Shown here: positions 12,430 to 25,200 of the stretch, piece after piece
Position numbering within the stretch: the first letter of the stretch is position 1
How the letters are laid out: each line of letters opens with the position of its first letter
Source of the DNA: Taeniopygia guttata
Lineage: Eukaryota > Chordata > Aves > Passeriformes > Estrildidae
Direction: 5' to 3'
DNA: 64,000 nucleotides
Assembly: GCF_048771995.1 (NCBI RefSeq)
Contig: NC_133059.1
Location: 3,027,001 to 3,091,000, forward strand
Program-made: the position numbers and the translations under genes
The notes under the pieces: model-generated
Databases searched by the model: none
What the model saw: only the letters and a program-made list of their open reading frames with translations
Told to the model about the DNA's origin: nothing

Positions 12430-12800
12430 GCTGCGCCGCCTCTCGCGAGACTTCCGGGGGCAGCCCCCACGTGACCGCGCGGAGGGGCGGGAATCTCCGC
12501 AAACCGCGCCCTTTTCGTGACGTCATCATCACACCCACCAATAGCAGCGCGCGGCCCGCCCCAGGCGGGAGGGGGTTTCCCCGCCCCGCCCCCTCGGCCG
12601 AGCTCAGCCAATGGGAGAGCGCCCCGCCCCCAGCGCGCGCTCAGGGGGTGTTCCCTTATGTGACGTCACTGGCGCGCTCAGCCAATGGCGGCGCGGTGCG
12701 CTCCCGGCGGGGGTTTCCCCGACCGCGCCCCCGGCGGTGACGTCACGCCGGGCTCAGCCAATGGCGGCGCGGCCCGCGCGGGGATTTCCAGGTCCGGCGG
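12430..12800. promoter_or_regulatory. divergent CLPTM1/RELB promoter: four-fold CRE / CCAAT / kappaB cassette
   Basis: CpG-rich DNA between the two gene starts. CCAAT lies at 12538, 12608, 12682 and 12758. The CRE palindrome TGACGTCA lies at 12518, 12661 and 12738. NF-kappaB-type sites are GGGGGTTTCCCC at 12571 and 12709, GGGGATTTCC at 12780 and a degraded one near 12644. The order CRE, CCAAT, kappaB recurs with a period of about 65-77 bp, so the promoter is a tandem repeat of one module, with the CRE lost in the second copy. No TATA box is evident. RELB transcription is known to be NF-kappaB responsive in mammals, which fits; shared use by CLPTM1 is inferred. Confidence 0.8.
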
Positions 12801-12839
12801 CGGCGCGGCCGCGGGGGGCGGCGGCGGGAGCGGCACCGG

Positions 12840-13193
12840 CGGCTCCGGGACCCCAACCGGGACCGGAACCGGGATCCGCACCGAGACCGGAACCGAGACC
12901 GGCACCGGCACCACCGGGACCCGCACCGGGACCGGAACCGGGACCGGCACCACCGGGACCCGCACCAAGACCGGAACCGGGACCGGGACCCGCACCGAGA
13001 CCGGAACCGGGACCCGCACCGGCACCAACTAGACCCACTCCGGGACCGGGACCCCCACCGGCACCACCGGGACCCGCACCGGGACCCGCACCAGCAGCAC
13101 CGGGACCCGCACCGGGACCGGGACCGGGATCCGCACCGGGACCGGGACCGGCACCAGCGGGACCCGCACCGGGACCGGGACCCGCACCGGGAC
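12840..13193 (+). repeat. accggaaccgggacc repeats in the presumed RELB 5' leader
   Basis: Units of 6-18 bp of accgggacc type run up to the candidate RELB start codon. They would lie in the 5' UTR if transcription starts in the CCAAT region. Confidence 0.7.
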
Positions 13194-13209
13194 ATGGCAC
13201 TGCCGCTCG
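13194..13209 (+). CDS. RELB: RELB candidate first coding exon
   Basis: ATG in a strong context (G at -3, G at +4) opens MALPL, then a good donor G-gtgagc follows. Phase 1 fits the candidate acceptor at 13510. There is no conserved protein to confirm it; translation could instead start at the in-frame ATG at 13540. Confidence 0.45.
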
Positions 13210-16200
13210 GTGAGCGCCGCCCCGCTGCCTCCGGGACCGGCCCGGGGGGAGCAGAACCGGGGATCCCCCCGGTGGCAGAACCGGGGGGAGCGGAACCGGG
13301 GATCCCCCCGGTGGCAGAACCGGGGGAGCGGAACCGGGGATCCCCCCGGTGGCAGAACCGGCGGCACCTCCCGGGGGGTCACGGGGGGACACCGGGGCGG
13401 GAGCGGCGCTCGGGGGGGGGGGTCACGGTGCCGTTTGGGTGCGGGGATTTTACCGGGATCGCTCCTCTCGGGGCTGTCCCGGTGGCGATCCCGGTGCCGT
13501 GTCCCGGTAGGAGCGGCCGTGCAGGATCCCGGGCTGGCGATGGCTCACGGAGCACCGGGGACAGGTAAAGCCCCGCTCCCGGTGTCCCCGTTCCGGTGTC
13601 CCCTCCCGCTCCCGGTGTCCCCTCCCGGTGTCCGTTCCCGGTGTCCCCTCCCGCTCCCGGTGTCCCCTCCCGGTGTCCCCGCTCCCGGTGTCCCCTCCCG
13701 TTCCCGGTGTCCCCTCCCGGTGTCCCTCCCGCTCCCGGTGTCCCCTCCCGGTGTCCGTTCCCGGTGTCCGTTCCCGGTGTCCCCGCTCCCGGTGTCCCCT
13801 CCCGTTCCCGGTGTCCCCTCCCGGTGTCCGGTCCCGCTCCCGGTGTCCCTCCCGCTCCTGGTGTCCGGTCCCGTTCCCGGTGTCCCTCCCGCTCCCGGTG
13901 TCCCCTCCCGGTGTCCGTTCCCGGTGTCCCCTCCCGGTGTCCCCTCCCGGTGTCCCCTCCCGGTCGGAGGCTCCTCACGGGATCGTTTTTCCCGTTTTCC
14001 GCTGATTTTTCCCGGTTTTTCCCCCCGGTTTCCCGGTTTTTCCCGGTTTTTTCCCGTTTTCCCCGTTTCCCCTCCCCGGTTTCCCCACTTTTCCTCCCGG
14101 TTTTCCCGGTTTTTTCCCTGTTTCCCCACTTTTCCTCCCGGTTTTCCCGGTTTTTCCCGTTTCTCACGGCTTTTTTCCCCATTTTCCTCGGGCTTCCCCC
14201 GATTTTTTCCCGTTTTTTTTCCATTTTCCTCGGTTTTTTCCCGGTTTTCCCCGTTTCCCCCCATTATTCCCGGTTTTCCCCCGTTTTCATCGGGTTTTTC
14301 CCGGTTTTCCCGGTTTTTTCCCCCAATTTTTTCCATTTTCCTCGAGTTTTTTTCCCGGTTTTTGCCGGTTTTCCCCCATTTTCCTCGTTTTTTTTTCCCC
14401 GGTTTTCCCGGTTTTCCCCCGTTTTCCTCGGTTTTTTCCCGGTTTTCCCTCGTTATTCCCGGTTTTCCCCCATTTTCGTCGGGGTTTTCCCGGTTTTTTC
14501 CCGGTTTTTTTCCATTTTCCTCGGTTTTTTCCCGGTTTTCCCGGTTTCCCCCCATTATTCCCGGTTTTCCCCCATTTAACTCGGGTTTTTCCCGGTTTTC
14601 CCGGTTTTTTCCCGGTTTTTTTCCATTTTCCTCGGGTTTTTTCCCCCGTTTTCCCAGTTTTCCCGGTTTTCCCCCGTTTTTCCCGGTTTTCCCCCATTTT
14701 CGTAATTTTTTTTCCCCGTTTCTCCCGACTTTTCCCGTTTTCCAGATGATTTGGGTGAGTGGCACCGGAGCCGTTCGGAATCTCCGCCGCTTTCGGGAAT
14801 TTCGGGATCCCGGAGCCGCAGCGAGGAGCTCCGGAATTCGGGAATTCGGGATTTGGGAATTTGGGAATTCGGGAAATTTGGGGAAATTCGGGATTTTGGG
14901 CTTTGGGGAATTCGGGAATTTGGGAATTCGGGAATTGGGGAATTCGGGAATTCGGAAATTCGGGAATTCGGGATTTGGGGAATTCGGGAAATTCGGGATT
15001 TGGGACTTTGGGATTTGGGGGATTCGGGATTTGGGGAATTCAGAAATTTGGGATTTGGGGGATTCGGGATTTGGGGAATTCAGAAATTTGGGATTTGGGG
15101 AATTCAGGAAATTCGGGATTTGGGGATTTTGGGAAATTCGGGAATTCGGGATTTGGGGATTTTGGGAATTCGGGGAGGGGTCGGGTCCCATCCTGGGCGG
15201 ATCCCCACAATTCCCGGTTTTCCCCCCTGAAACCCCCCGAAATTCCCGTTTTTCCCCCCTGGAACCTCCGGAAGTTCTCATTTTTCCCCCAGAATTCCCT
15301 GAAAATTCCCGGGTTTTCCCCCCAAACCTCCCGAATTTCTCTGTATGCCTCCCGACACCCCCCAAAATTCCCTTTTTCCCCCCACAACCCCCCGAAATTC
15401 CCGTTTCCGCCCCAAACCCCCAAAATTCCCTTTTTTTCCCAAAACCCCCCCCCGAAATTACCGAATTTCCCCCCAAACCCCTCAAAATTCCCTTTATTCC
15501 CCCCCGACACCCCCGAAATTCCCTTTTTACCCCCCAAGCCCCCCCAAAAGTCCCATTTCCCCCCCGACACCCCCGGAAATTCCCGTTTTCCCCCCGAAGT
15601 TCCCTTTATCCCCCCGAAATTCCCGTTTTTCCCCCAAGAACCCCCCGAAATTCCTGAAATTCCCGTTTTCCCCCGTTCCGCCAGAACCCCCCAAAATTCC
15701 CGTTTTTCCCCCAGACCCCCCCCCCGAAATTCCCGGTTTCCCCCCCGAAATTCCCCTTTTTTCCCCCCGGACACCCCCCGAAATTCCCTTTTTTCCCCCC
15801 CGAAATTCCCGTTTCCCCCCCACAAGTCCCGTTTTTTCCGACAGAACCCCCCAAAAGTTCCCGGTTTTGCCCCCCGACACCCCCCGAAATTCCCGTTTTC
15901 CCCCCGAAATTCCCTGTATTCCCCTCAGGAACCCCCCGAAATTCCCGAAATTCCCTTTATTTCCCCCATTATCCCCCCGAAATTCCGTTTTTCCCTTTTT
16001 CCCGCAGAAATCCTGGAGGAGCTGATGAAGGCGGACGGTTTCCAGCCCGAACCCGCCCCGGTCCCTCCGCGGCCGCCGCCCCGGGACCCGCCCCGGGACC
16101 CGCCCCGGGAGCCGCCGCTGCACCGGAGCCTCCGCGGCCTCTCGCTGAGCTCCCGGGGCGGCCCCGCGGCGGAAAAACAACCGGAAAAGGCGGAAAAAAA

Positions 16201-19200
16201 TATGGAAAAAAATGTGGAAAAAGAGGAAAAACCGCGACTGGTGATCACGGAACAGCCGAAGCAGCGCGGGATGAGGTTCCGGTACGAGTGCGAGGGGAGA
16301 TCGGCGGGGAGTATCCTCGGCGAGAGCAGCACCGAGAGCAACCGGAGCCTGCCCAGCATCGAGGTGCGAACCGGGAATTACCGGGAGAAACCGGGAGAAA
16401 CCGGGATAAACCGGGAACAACCGGGAACAACCGGGAATGGGGTTCGGGAGGGGCCGGGAGTATCCTCGGCGAGAGCAGCACCGAGAGCAACCGGAGCCTG
16501 CCCAGCATCGAGGTGCGAACCGGGAATTACCGGGAACTACCGGGAGAAACCGGGACCTACCGGGAATTACCGGGGAGAACCGGGAGAAACCGGGAGAAAT
16601 TCTGGAGTACCGGGATAAACCGGGAATGGGGTTCGGGAGGGACCGGGAGCATCCTCGGTGAGAGCAGCACCGGGACCAACCGGAGCCTGCCCAGCATCGA
16701 GGTGCGAACCGGGAATTACCGGGAATTACCGGGAATTACCGGGAATTACCGGGAACAACCGGGAACAACCGGGATAAACCGGGAATGGGGCTCGGGAGGG
16801 GCCGGGAGCATCCTCGGTGAGAGCAGCACCGGGACCAACCGGAGCCTGCCCAGCATCGAGGTGCGAACCGGGAGAGACCGGGAGAAACCGGGAGAAACCG
16901 GGAAAAACCGGGATAAACCGGGAGAACCGGGAGAAACCGGGAATGGGGTTCGGGAGGGGCCGGGAGTATCCTCGGTGAGAGCAGCACCGAGAGCAACCGG
17001 AGCCTGCCCAGCATCGAGGTGGGAACCGGGAACTACCGGGGGGAACCGGGAGAAACCGGGAATTACCGGGAACAACCCGGGAGAAATTCCAGAGAACCGG
17101 GATAAACCGGGAATGGGGCTCGGGAGGGACCGGGAGTATCCTCGGCGAGAGCAGCACCGAGAGCAACCGGAGCCTGCCCAGCATCGAGGTGCGAACCGGG
17201 AATTACCGGGAATTACCGGGAATTACCGGGAGAAACCGGGAACAACCGGGGAGAACCGGGATAAACCGGGAATGGGGTTCGGGAGGGACCGGGAGTATCC
17301 TCGGCGAGAGCAGCACCGAGAGCAACCGGAGCCTGCCCAGCATCGAGGTGGGAACCGGGAATTACCGGGGAGAACCGGGAGAAACCGGGAAAAACCGGGA
17401 ATGGGGTTCGGGAGGGACCGGGAGCATCCTCGGCGAGAGCAGCACCGGGACCAACCGGAGCCTGCCCAGCATCGAGGTGCGAACCGGGAGAACCGGGAGA
17501 AACCGGGAATTACCGGGGAGAACCGGGAATTACCGGGATAAACCGGGATAAACCGGGAATGGGGTTCGGGAGGGACCGGGAGTATCCTCGGCGAGAGCAG
17601 CACCGAGAGCAACCGGAGCCTGCCCAGCATCGAGGTCAGCACCGGGAATTACCGGGATAAACCGGGAATTACCGGGGAGAACCAGGAAAAACCCGGGAGA
17701 ACCGGGAACAACCGGGAATGGGGTTCGGGAGGGACCGGGAGCATCCTCGGCGAGAGCAGCACCGAGAGCAACCGGAGCCTGCCCAGCATCGAGGTGCGAA
17801 CCGGGAGAGACCGGGAATTACCGGGATAAACCGGGGAGAACCGGGGAGAACCGGAAACTACCGGGATAAACCGGGAATGGGGTTCGGGAGGGGCCGGGAG
17901 TATCCTCGGCGAGAGCAGCACCGAGAGCAACCGGAGCCTGCCCAGCATCGAGGTGCGAACCGGGAATTAACGGGAATTACCGGGATAAACCGGGAACTAA
18001 CGGGGAGAACCGGGAAAAACCCGGGAGAAACCGGGAATGGGGTTCGGGAGGGACCGGGAGTATCCTCGGCGAGAGCAGCACCGAGAGCAACCGGAGCCTG
18101 CCCAGCATCGAGGTGCGAACCGGGAATTACCGGGAATTACCGGGAATTACCGGGATAAACTGGGATAAACCGGGATAAACCGGGAGAAACCGGGAATGGG
18201 GTTCGGGAGGCACCGGGAGCATCCTCGGCGAGAGCAGCACCGAGGCCAACCGGAGCCTGCCCAGCATCGAGGTGGGCACCGGGAGAACCGGGAATTACCG
18301 TGAGAAACCGGGAGAAACCGGGAAAAACTGGGAAAAACCCGGGAGAAATTCCGGAGAACCGGGAGAAACCGGGAATGGGGTTCGGGAGGGGCCGGGAGTA
18401 TCCTCGGCGAGAGCAGCACCGGGACCAACCGGAGCCTGCCCAGCATCGAGGTGGGAACCGGGAGAACCGGGAAAAACCGGGAATGGCGGGGAGAACCGGG
18501 AGAAACCGGGAACAACCGGGAAAAACTGGGAGAAATTCCGGAGAACCGGGAACAACCGGGAATGGGGTTCGGGAGGGGCCGGGAGTATCCTCGGTGAGAG
18601 CAGCACCGAGAGCAACCGGAGCCTGCCCAGCATCGAGGTGCGAACCGGGAATTACCGGGAATTACCGGGAATTACCGGGAACAGCACGGGAGAACCGGGA
18701 TAAACCGGGAATGGGGTTCGGGAGGGACCGGGAGTATCCTCGGTGAGAGCAGCACCGAGAGCAACCGGAGCCTGCCCAGCATCGAGGTGCGAACCGGGAA
18801 TTAACGGGAATTACCGGGAATGGCGGGGAGAACCGGGATAAACCGGGATAAACCGGGGAGAACCGGGATAAACCGGGAATGGGGCTCGGGAGGGGCCGGG
18901 AGTATCCTCGGCGAGAGCAGCACCGAGAGCAACCGGAGCCTGCCCAGCATCGAGGTGCGAACCGGGAATTACCGGGGGGAACCGGGAATTACCGGGGAGA
19001 AACGGGAGAAACCGGGAACAACCGGGATAAACCGGGAATGGGGTTCGGGAGGGGCCGGGAGTATCCTCGGCGAGAGCAGCACCGAGAGCAACCGGAGCCT
19101 GCCCAGCATCGAGGTGCGAACCGGGAATTACCGGGAATTACCGGGAGAAACCGGGAAAAACTGGGAAAAACCGGGGAGAACCGGGATAAACCGGGAATGG

Positions 19201-22200
19201 GGTTCGGGAGGGGCCGGGAGTATCCTCGGCGAGAGCAGCACCGAGAGCAACCGGAGCCTGCCCAGCATCGAGGTGCGAACCGGGAATTACCGGGAATTAC
19301 CGGGAATTACCGGGATAAACCGGGATAAACCGGGAATGGGGTTCGGGAGGGACCGGGAGTATCCTCGGCGAGAGCAGCACCGAGAGCAACCGGAGCCTGC
19401 CCAGCATCGAGGTGCGAACCGGGAACTACCGGGAATTACCGGGAATTACCGGGAGAAACCGGGAAAAACCGGGGAGAACCGGGAGAAACCGGGAATGGGG
19501 TTCGGGAGGGGCCGGGAGCATCCTCGGCCAGAGCAGCACCGAGAGCAACCGGAGCCTGCCCAGCATCGAGGTGCGAACCGGGAATTACCGGGGAGAACCG
19601 GGAGAAACCGGGAAAAACTGGGAAAAACCGGGGAGAACCGGGATAAACCGGGAATGGGGTTCGGGAGGGGCCGGGAGCATCCTCGGCGAGAGCAGCACCG
19701 AGAGCAACCGGAGCCTGCCCAGCATCGAGGTGCGAACCGGGAATTACCGGGAATTACCGGGAACTACCGGGAAAAACCGGGAATGGTGGGAATGGGGTTT
19801 GGGATGGGCCGGGGCTGCGGGTCGATCCTGGAGGTGCCCATTATTCCCGTTATTATTCCCGTTATTATTCCCGTTATTCCCGTTATTCCGGTTATTATTC
19901 CCGTTATTCCCGTTATTCCTGTTATTCCCGTTATTCCCGGTGTCATTCCCGTTATTCCCGTTATTCCCGTCATTATTCCCGTTATTATTCCCGGTGTTTT
20001 TCCAGCTGCGGGGCTGCGGCTCCATCCCGTTGTTATTCCTGTTATTCCCGTTATTCCCGGTATTTATTCCCGTTTTTCCAGCTCCGTGGCTGCGGCTCCA
20101 TCCCGTTATTACCATTATTCCTGTTATTCCCGTTATTATTCCCGTTATTCCCGTTTTTTTCCAGCTCCGTGGCTGCAGCTCCATCCCGGAGGTGCCGGTT
20201 ATTCCCGTTATTCCCGTTATTATTCCCGTTATTTATTCCCGATTTTCCAGCTCCGCGGCTGCGGCTCCATCCCGGAGGTGACGGTTATTCCCGTTATTAT
20301 TCCCGTTATTCCCGTTATTTATTCCCGTTTTTTTTCCAGCTGTGGGGCTGCGGCTCCATCCCGTTATTCCTGTTATTCCCGTTATTCCCGGTGTTATTCC
20401 CGTTTTTTTTCCAGCTCCGTGGCTGCGGCTCCATCCCGAAGCTGACAGTTATTATTCCCGGTGTTTTTCCCGGTGTTTTTCCCGGTGTTTTTCCAGCTCC
20501 GTGGCTGCGGCTCCATCCCGGAGGTGCCCGTTATTATTCCCATTATTATTCCCGTTATTCCCGTTATTCCCGGTGTTATTCCCGGTTTTTTTCCAGCTCC
20601 GTGGCTGCGGCTCCATCCCGGAGGTGTCTGTTATTCCCGTCATTCCCGGTATTTATTCCCGTTTTTCCAGCTCCGTGGCTGCGGCTCCATCCCCGAGGTG
20701 ACGGTTATTATTCCCGTTATTATTCCCGTTATTTATTCCCGGTGTTTTTCCAGCTCCGCGGCTGCGGCTCCATCCCGGAGGTGACGGTTATTCCCGTTAT
20801 TCCCGTTATTATTCCCGTTATTTATTCCCGATTTTCCAGCTCCGTGGCTGCGGCTCCATCCCGGAGGTGACGGTCACAGTGTGCCCGTTATTCCCATTAT
20901 TATTCCCGTTATTCCCGGTGTTATTCCCGTTATTCCCGTTATTATTCCCGTTATTCCCGTTATTATTCCCGGTGTTTTCCAGCTCCGCGGCTGCGGTTCC
21001 ATCCCGGAGGTGTCGGTCACCGCCTGCCTGGTGTGGAAGGATTGGCCGCACCGCGTCCACCCCCACGGGCTGGTGGGGAAGGACTGCGCCCACGGGCTGT
21101 GCCGGGTGCTCCTCAGGCCCCAGAGCAACCCCCGACACAGGTCAGGCAGAATTCCCAAAAAAAACCCGGAATTCCGGGAATTTTCCATGTTTTCTGTGGG
21201 ATTTGGGGTGGTTTGGGGTGATTTTGGGGTGATTTTTTGGCATTTCTTGGGTGGTTTTGGGTGGGTTTTGGGCTGTGCCGGGTGCTGCTGCGCCCCCAGA
21301 GCAACCCCCGACACAGGTCAGGCAGAATTCCCGAAAAAAACCCGGAATTCTGGGAATTTTCCCCGTTTTCTGCGGGATTTGGGGCGGTTTTCGGTGATTT
21401 TTGGGCATTTTTTGGGCATTTTTTGGGCGTTTGGGGATGGACTTTGGGTTCTTCCTGGTGCTCCTCAGGCCCCAGAGCAACCCCCGACACAGGTCAGGCA
21501 GAATTCCCGAAAAAACCCGGAATTCCGGGAATTTTCCACCTTTTCTGCAGGATTTGGGGTGTTAGGAGGCGTTTTCCAGGCGTTTTTTTGCTTTTTTGTG
21601 GGGGTTTTTGCATGTTTTTGGGTTCTGCCCAGTGCTCCTCAGGCCCCAGAGCAACCCCCGACACAGGTCAGGCAGAATTCCCAAAAAAAACCCGGAATTC
21701 CGGGAATTTTCCCCCTTTTCTGCGGGATTTGGGGTGGTTTGGGGTGTTTATTGAGCGTTTATTGGGCGTTTTTGGGTGTTTTTGGGTATTTAGGAATGGG
21801 TTTTGGGTTCTGCCCAATGCTCCTCAGGCCCCAGAGCAACCCCCGACACAGGTCAGGCAGAATTCCCAAAAAAAAATCCGGAATTCCGGGAATTTTCCCC
21901 CTTTTCTGCGGGATTTGGGGTGGTTTGGGGCGTTTTTGGGGTGATTTTTTGGCATTTCTCGGGAGGTTTTGGGTGGGTTTTGGGCTGTGCCCGGTGCTCC
22001 TCAGGCCCCAGAGCAACCCCCGACACAGGTCAGCCCAAAATTCCCAAAAAAACCCGGAATTCCGGGAATTTTCCGCGTTTTCTGCGGGATTTGGGGCGGT
22101 TTTCAGTGATTTTTGGGCATTTTTTGGGCATTTTTTGGGCATTTGGGGATGGACTTTGGGTTCTTCCTGGTGCTGCTGCGGCCCCAGAGCAACCCCCGAC

Positions 22201-25200
22201 ACAGGTCAGACGGAATTCCCGGAAAAAACCCGGAATTCCGGGAATTTTCCATGTTTTCTGCGGGATTTGGGGTGGATTGGGATGGTTTGGGGCGTTTATT
22301 GAGCGTTTTTGGGCATTTTTGGGTGGGTTTTGGGTCCTGCCGGGTGCTCCTCAGGCCCCAGAGCAACCCCCGACACAGGTCAGGCAGAATTCCCGGAAAA
22401 AACCCGGAATTCCAGGAATTTTCCACGTTTTCTGCGGGTTTTGGGGTGGTTTGGGGCGTTTATTGAGCGTTTATTGGGCGTTTTTGGGCATTTGGGGATG
22501 GACTTTGGGTTCTTCCTGGTGCTCCTCAGGCCCCAGAGCAACCCCCGACACAGGTCAGGCAGAATTCCCAAAAAAAACCCGGAATTCCGGGAATTTTCCA
22601 CGTTTTCTGTGGGATTTGGGGCGGTTTTCGGTGATTTTTGGGCATTTTTTGGGCATTTTTGGGCATTTGGGGATGGACTTTGGGTTCTTCCTGGTGCTCC
22701 TCAGGCCCCAGAGCAACCCCCGACACAGGTCAGGCAGAATTCCCAGAAAAACCCGGAATTCCAGGAATTTTCCCCGTTTTCTGCAGGATTTGGGGCGGTT
22801 TGGGGCGTTTATTGGGCGTTTTTTGGGCATTTTTGGGTATTTTTGGGTGGGTTTTGGGCTGTGCCGGGTGCTGCTGCGCCCCCAGAGCAACCCCCGGCAC
22901 AGGTCAGGCAGAATTCCCGAAAAAAACCGGAATTACGGGAATTTTCCATGTTTTCTGCGGGATTTGGGGTGGTTTGGGGCATTTATTGAGCGTTTATTGA
23001 GCGTTTTTGGGCATTTTTGGGTATTTTTGGGTGGGTTTTGGGTTCTGCCCGGTGCTCCTCAGGCCCCAGAGCAACCCCCGACACAGGTCAGGCAGAATTC
23101 CCGAAAAAAAACCCGGAATTCCGGGAATTTTCCACCTTTTCTGCAGGATTTGGGGTCGTTTTGGGCATTTTTCAGGCGTTTTTGGGTGCGTTTTGGAGGT
23201 TTTTTGGGTGGTTTTGGTGGTTTTTGGGTTCTGCCGGGTGCTCCTCAGGCCCCAGAGCAACCCCCGACACAGGTCAGGCAGAATTCCCGAAAAAACCCGG
23301 AATTCCGGGAATTTTCCATGTTTTCTGCAGGATTTGGGGTGGTTTGGGGCGTTTTTTGGGCATTTATTGGGCGTTTTTGGGCATTTTGGGGTGGGTTTTG
23401 GGCTGTGCCGGGTGCTCTTCTGACCCCAGAGCAACCCCCGACACAGGTCAGACAGAATTCCCAAAAAAAACCCGGAATTCCGGGAATTTTCCACCTTTTC
23501 TGTGGGATTTGGGGCGGTTTTCGGTGATTTTTGGGCATTTTTTGGGCATTTGGGGATGGACTTCGGGTTCTTCCTGGTGCTCTTCTGGCCCCAGAGCAAC
23601 CCCCGGCACAGGTCAGGCAGAATTCCCGAAAAAACCCGGAATTCCGGGAATTTTCCACCTTTTCTGCGGGATTTGGGGTGGTTTGGGGCGTTTTTGGGGT
23701 GATTTTTTGGCATTTCTTGGGAGGTTTTGGGTGGTTTTTGGGCTGTGCCGGGTGCTGCTGCGGCCCCAGAGCAACCCCCGACACAGGTCAGGCAGAATTC
23801 CCAAAAAAACCCGGAATTCCGGGAATTTTCCACCTTTTCTGCGGGATTTGGGGTGGTTTGGGGCATTTTTGGGTGGTTTTGGGGTGATTTTTTTGGTGGT
23901 TTTGAGGTGGTTTTTGGGTTCTGCCCGGTGCTCTTCTGACCCCAGAGCAACCCCCGACACAGGTCAGACAGAATTCCCAAAAAAAACCCCGGAATTCCGG
24001 GAATTTTCCCCCTTTTCTGCGGGATTTGGGGCGGTTTTCGGTGATTTTTGGGCATTTTTTTGGCATTTTCATGTGGTTCTTTGGGTGGGTTTTGGGCTCT
24101 GCCCGGTGCTCCTCAGGCCCCAGAGCAACCCCCGACACAGGTCAGGCGGAATTCCCAAAAAAACCCGGAATTCCGGGAATTTTCCACATTTTCTGCAGGT
24201 TTTGGGGTGGTTTGGGGTGTTTTTTGGGCATTTATTGGGCGTTTTTAGGCATTTTTGGGCATTTTGGGGGTGGTTTTTGGACTGTGCCAGGTGCTCCTCA
24301 GGCCCCAGAGCAACTCCCGACACAGGTCAGGCGGAATTCCCAAAAAAACCTGGAATTCCGGGAATTTTCCACGTTTTCTGTGGGATTTGGGGTGGTTTTC
24401 GTTGATTTTTCGGAATTTTTTGGGCATTTTTGGGCATTTGGGGATGGACTTTGGGTTCTTCCTGGTGCTCCTCAGGCCCCAGAGCAACCCCCGGCACAGG
24501 TCAGACAGAATTCCCGAAAAAACCCGGAATTCCGGGAATTTTCCATGTTTTCTGCGGGTTTTGGGGTGTTTTGGGGTGTTTTTTTGGCATTTATTGAGCG
24601 TTTTTTGGGCGTTTTGGGGCATTGTTGGGTGGTTTTTGGGCTGTGCCGGGTGCTGCTGCGGCCCCAGAGCAACCCCCGACACAGGTCAGGCGGAATTCCC
24701 AAAAAAAAACCGGAATTCCGGGAATTTTCCATGTTTTCTGCGGGATTTGGGGTGCTTTGGGCATTTAATGAGTGTTTATTGGGCGTTTTTGGGCATTTTG
24801 GGTGTTTTTGGGTGGGTTTTGGGCTGTGCCAGGTGCTGCTGCGGCCCCCGAGCAACCCCCGACACAGGTCAGGCGGAATTCCCAAAAAAACCCGGAATTC
24901 CGGGAATTTTCCGCCTTTTCTGCAGGATTTGGGGTGGTTGGGGGCGTTTATTGAGCGTTTATTGGGAGGTTTTGGGTGGTTTTTGGGCTGTGCCGGGTGC
25001 TCCTGCGGCCCCAGAGCAACCCCCGACACAGGTCAGACCAACATTCCCGAAAAAACCCGGAATTCCGGGAATTTTCCACCTTTTCTGCAGAATTTGGGGT
25101 GGTTTGGGGCGTTTTTTTGGCGTTTTTGGGTGCGTTTTGGAGGTTTTTTGGGTATTTTTGGGTGGTTTTTGGGTTCTGCCGGGTGCTGCTGCGGCCCCCG

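Noticed and set aside
10109-12740. ORFs rich in Arg-Ser or Pro-Val-Pro near the promoter
   Set aside because: C-rich repeat of CLPTM1 intron 1; the Ser-Arg appearance mimics an RS domain but follows the ccgttcccggtc unit, and the true exon frame is on the other strand.
16288-20445. ORFs containing many Rel-like Gly-Glu-Ser-Ser segments (417 and 541 codons) as a novel repeat protein
   Set aside because: Copies of the RELB exon 4 end inside an intron array; the frame shifts between units and no conserved domain is completed.
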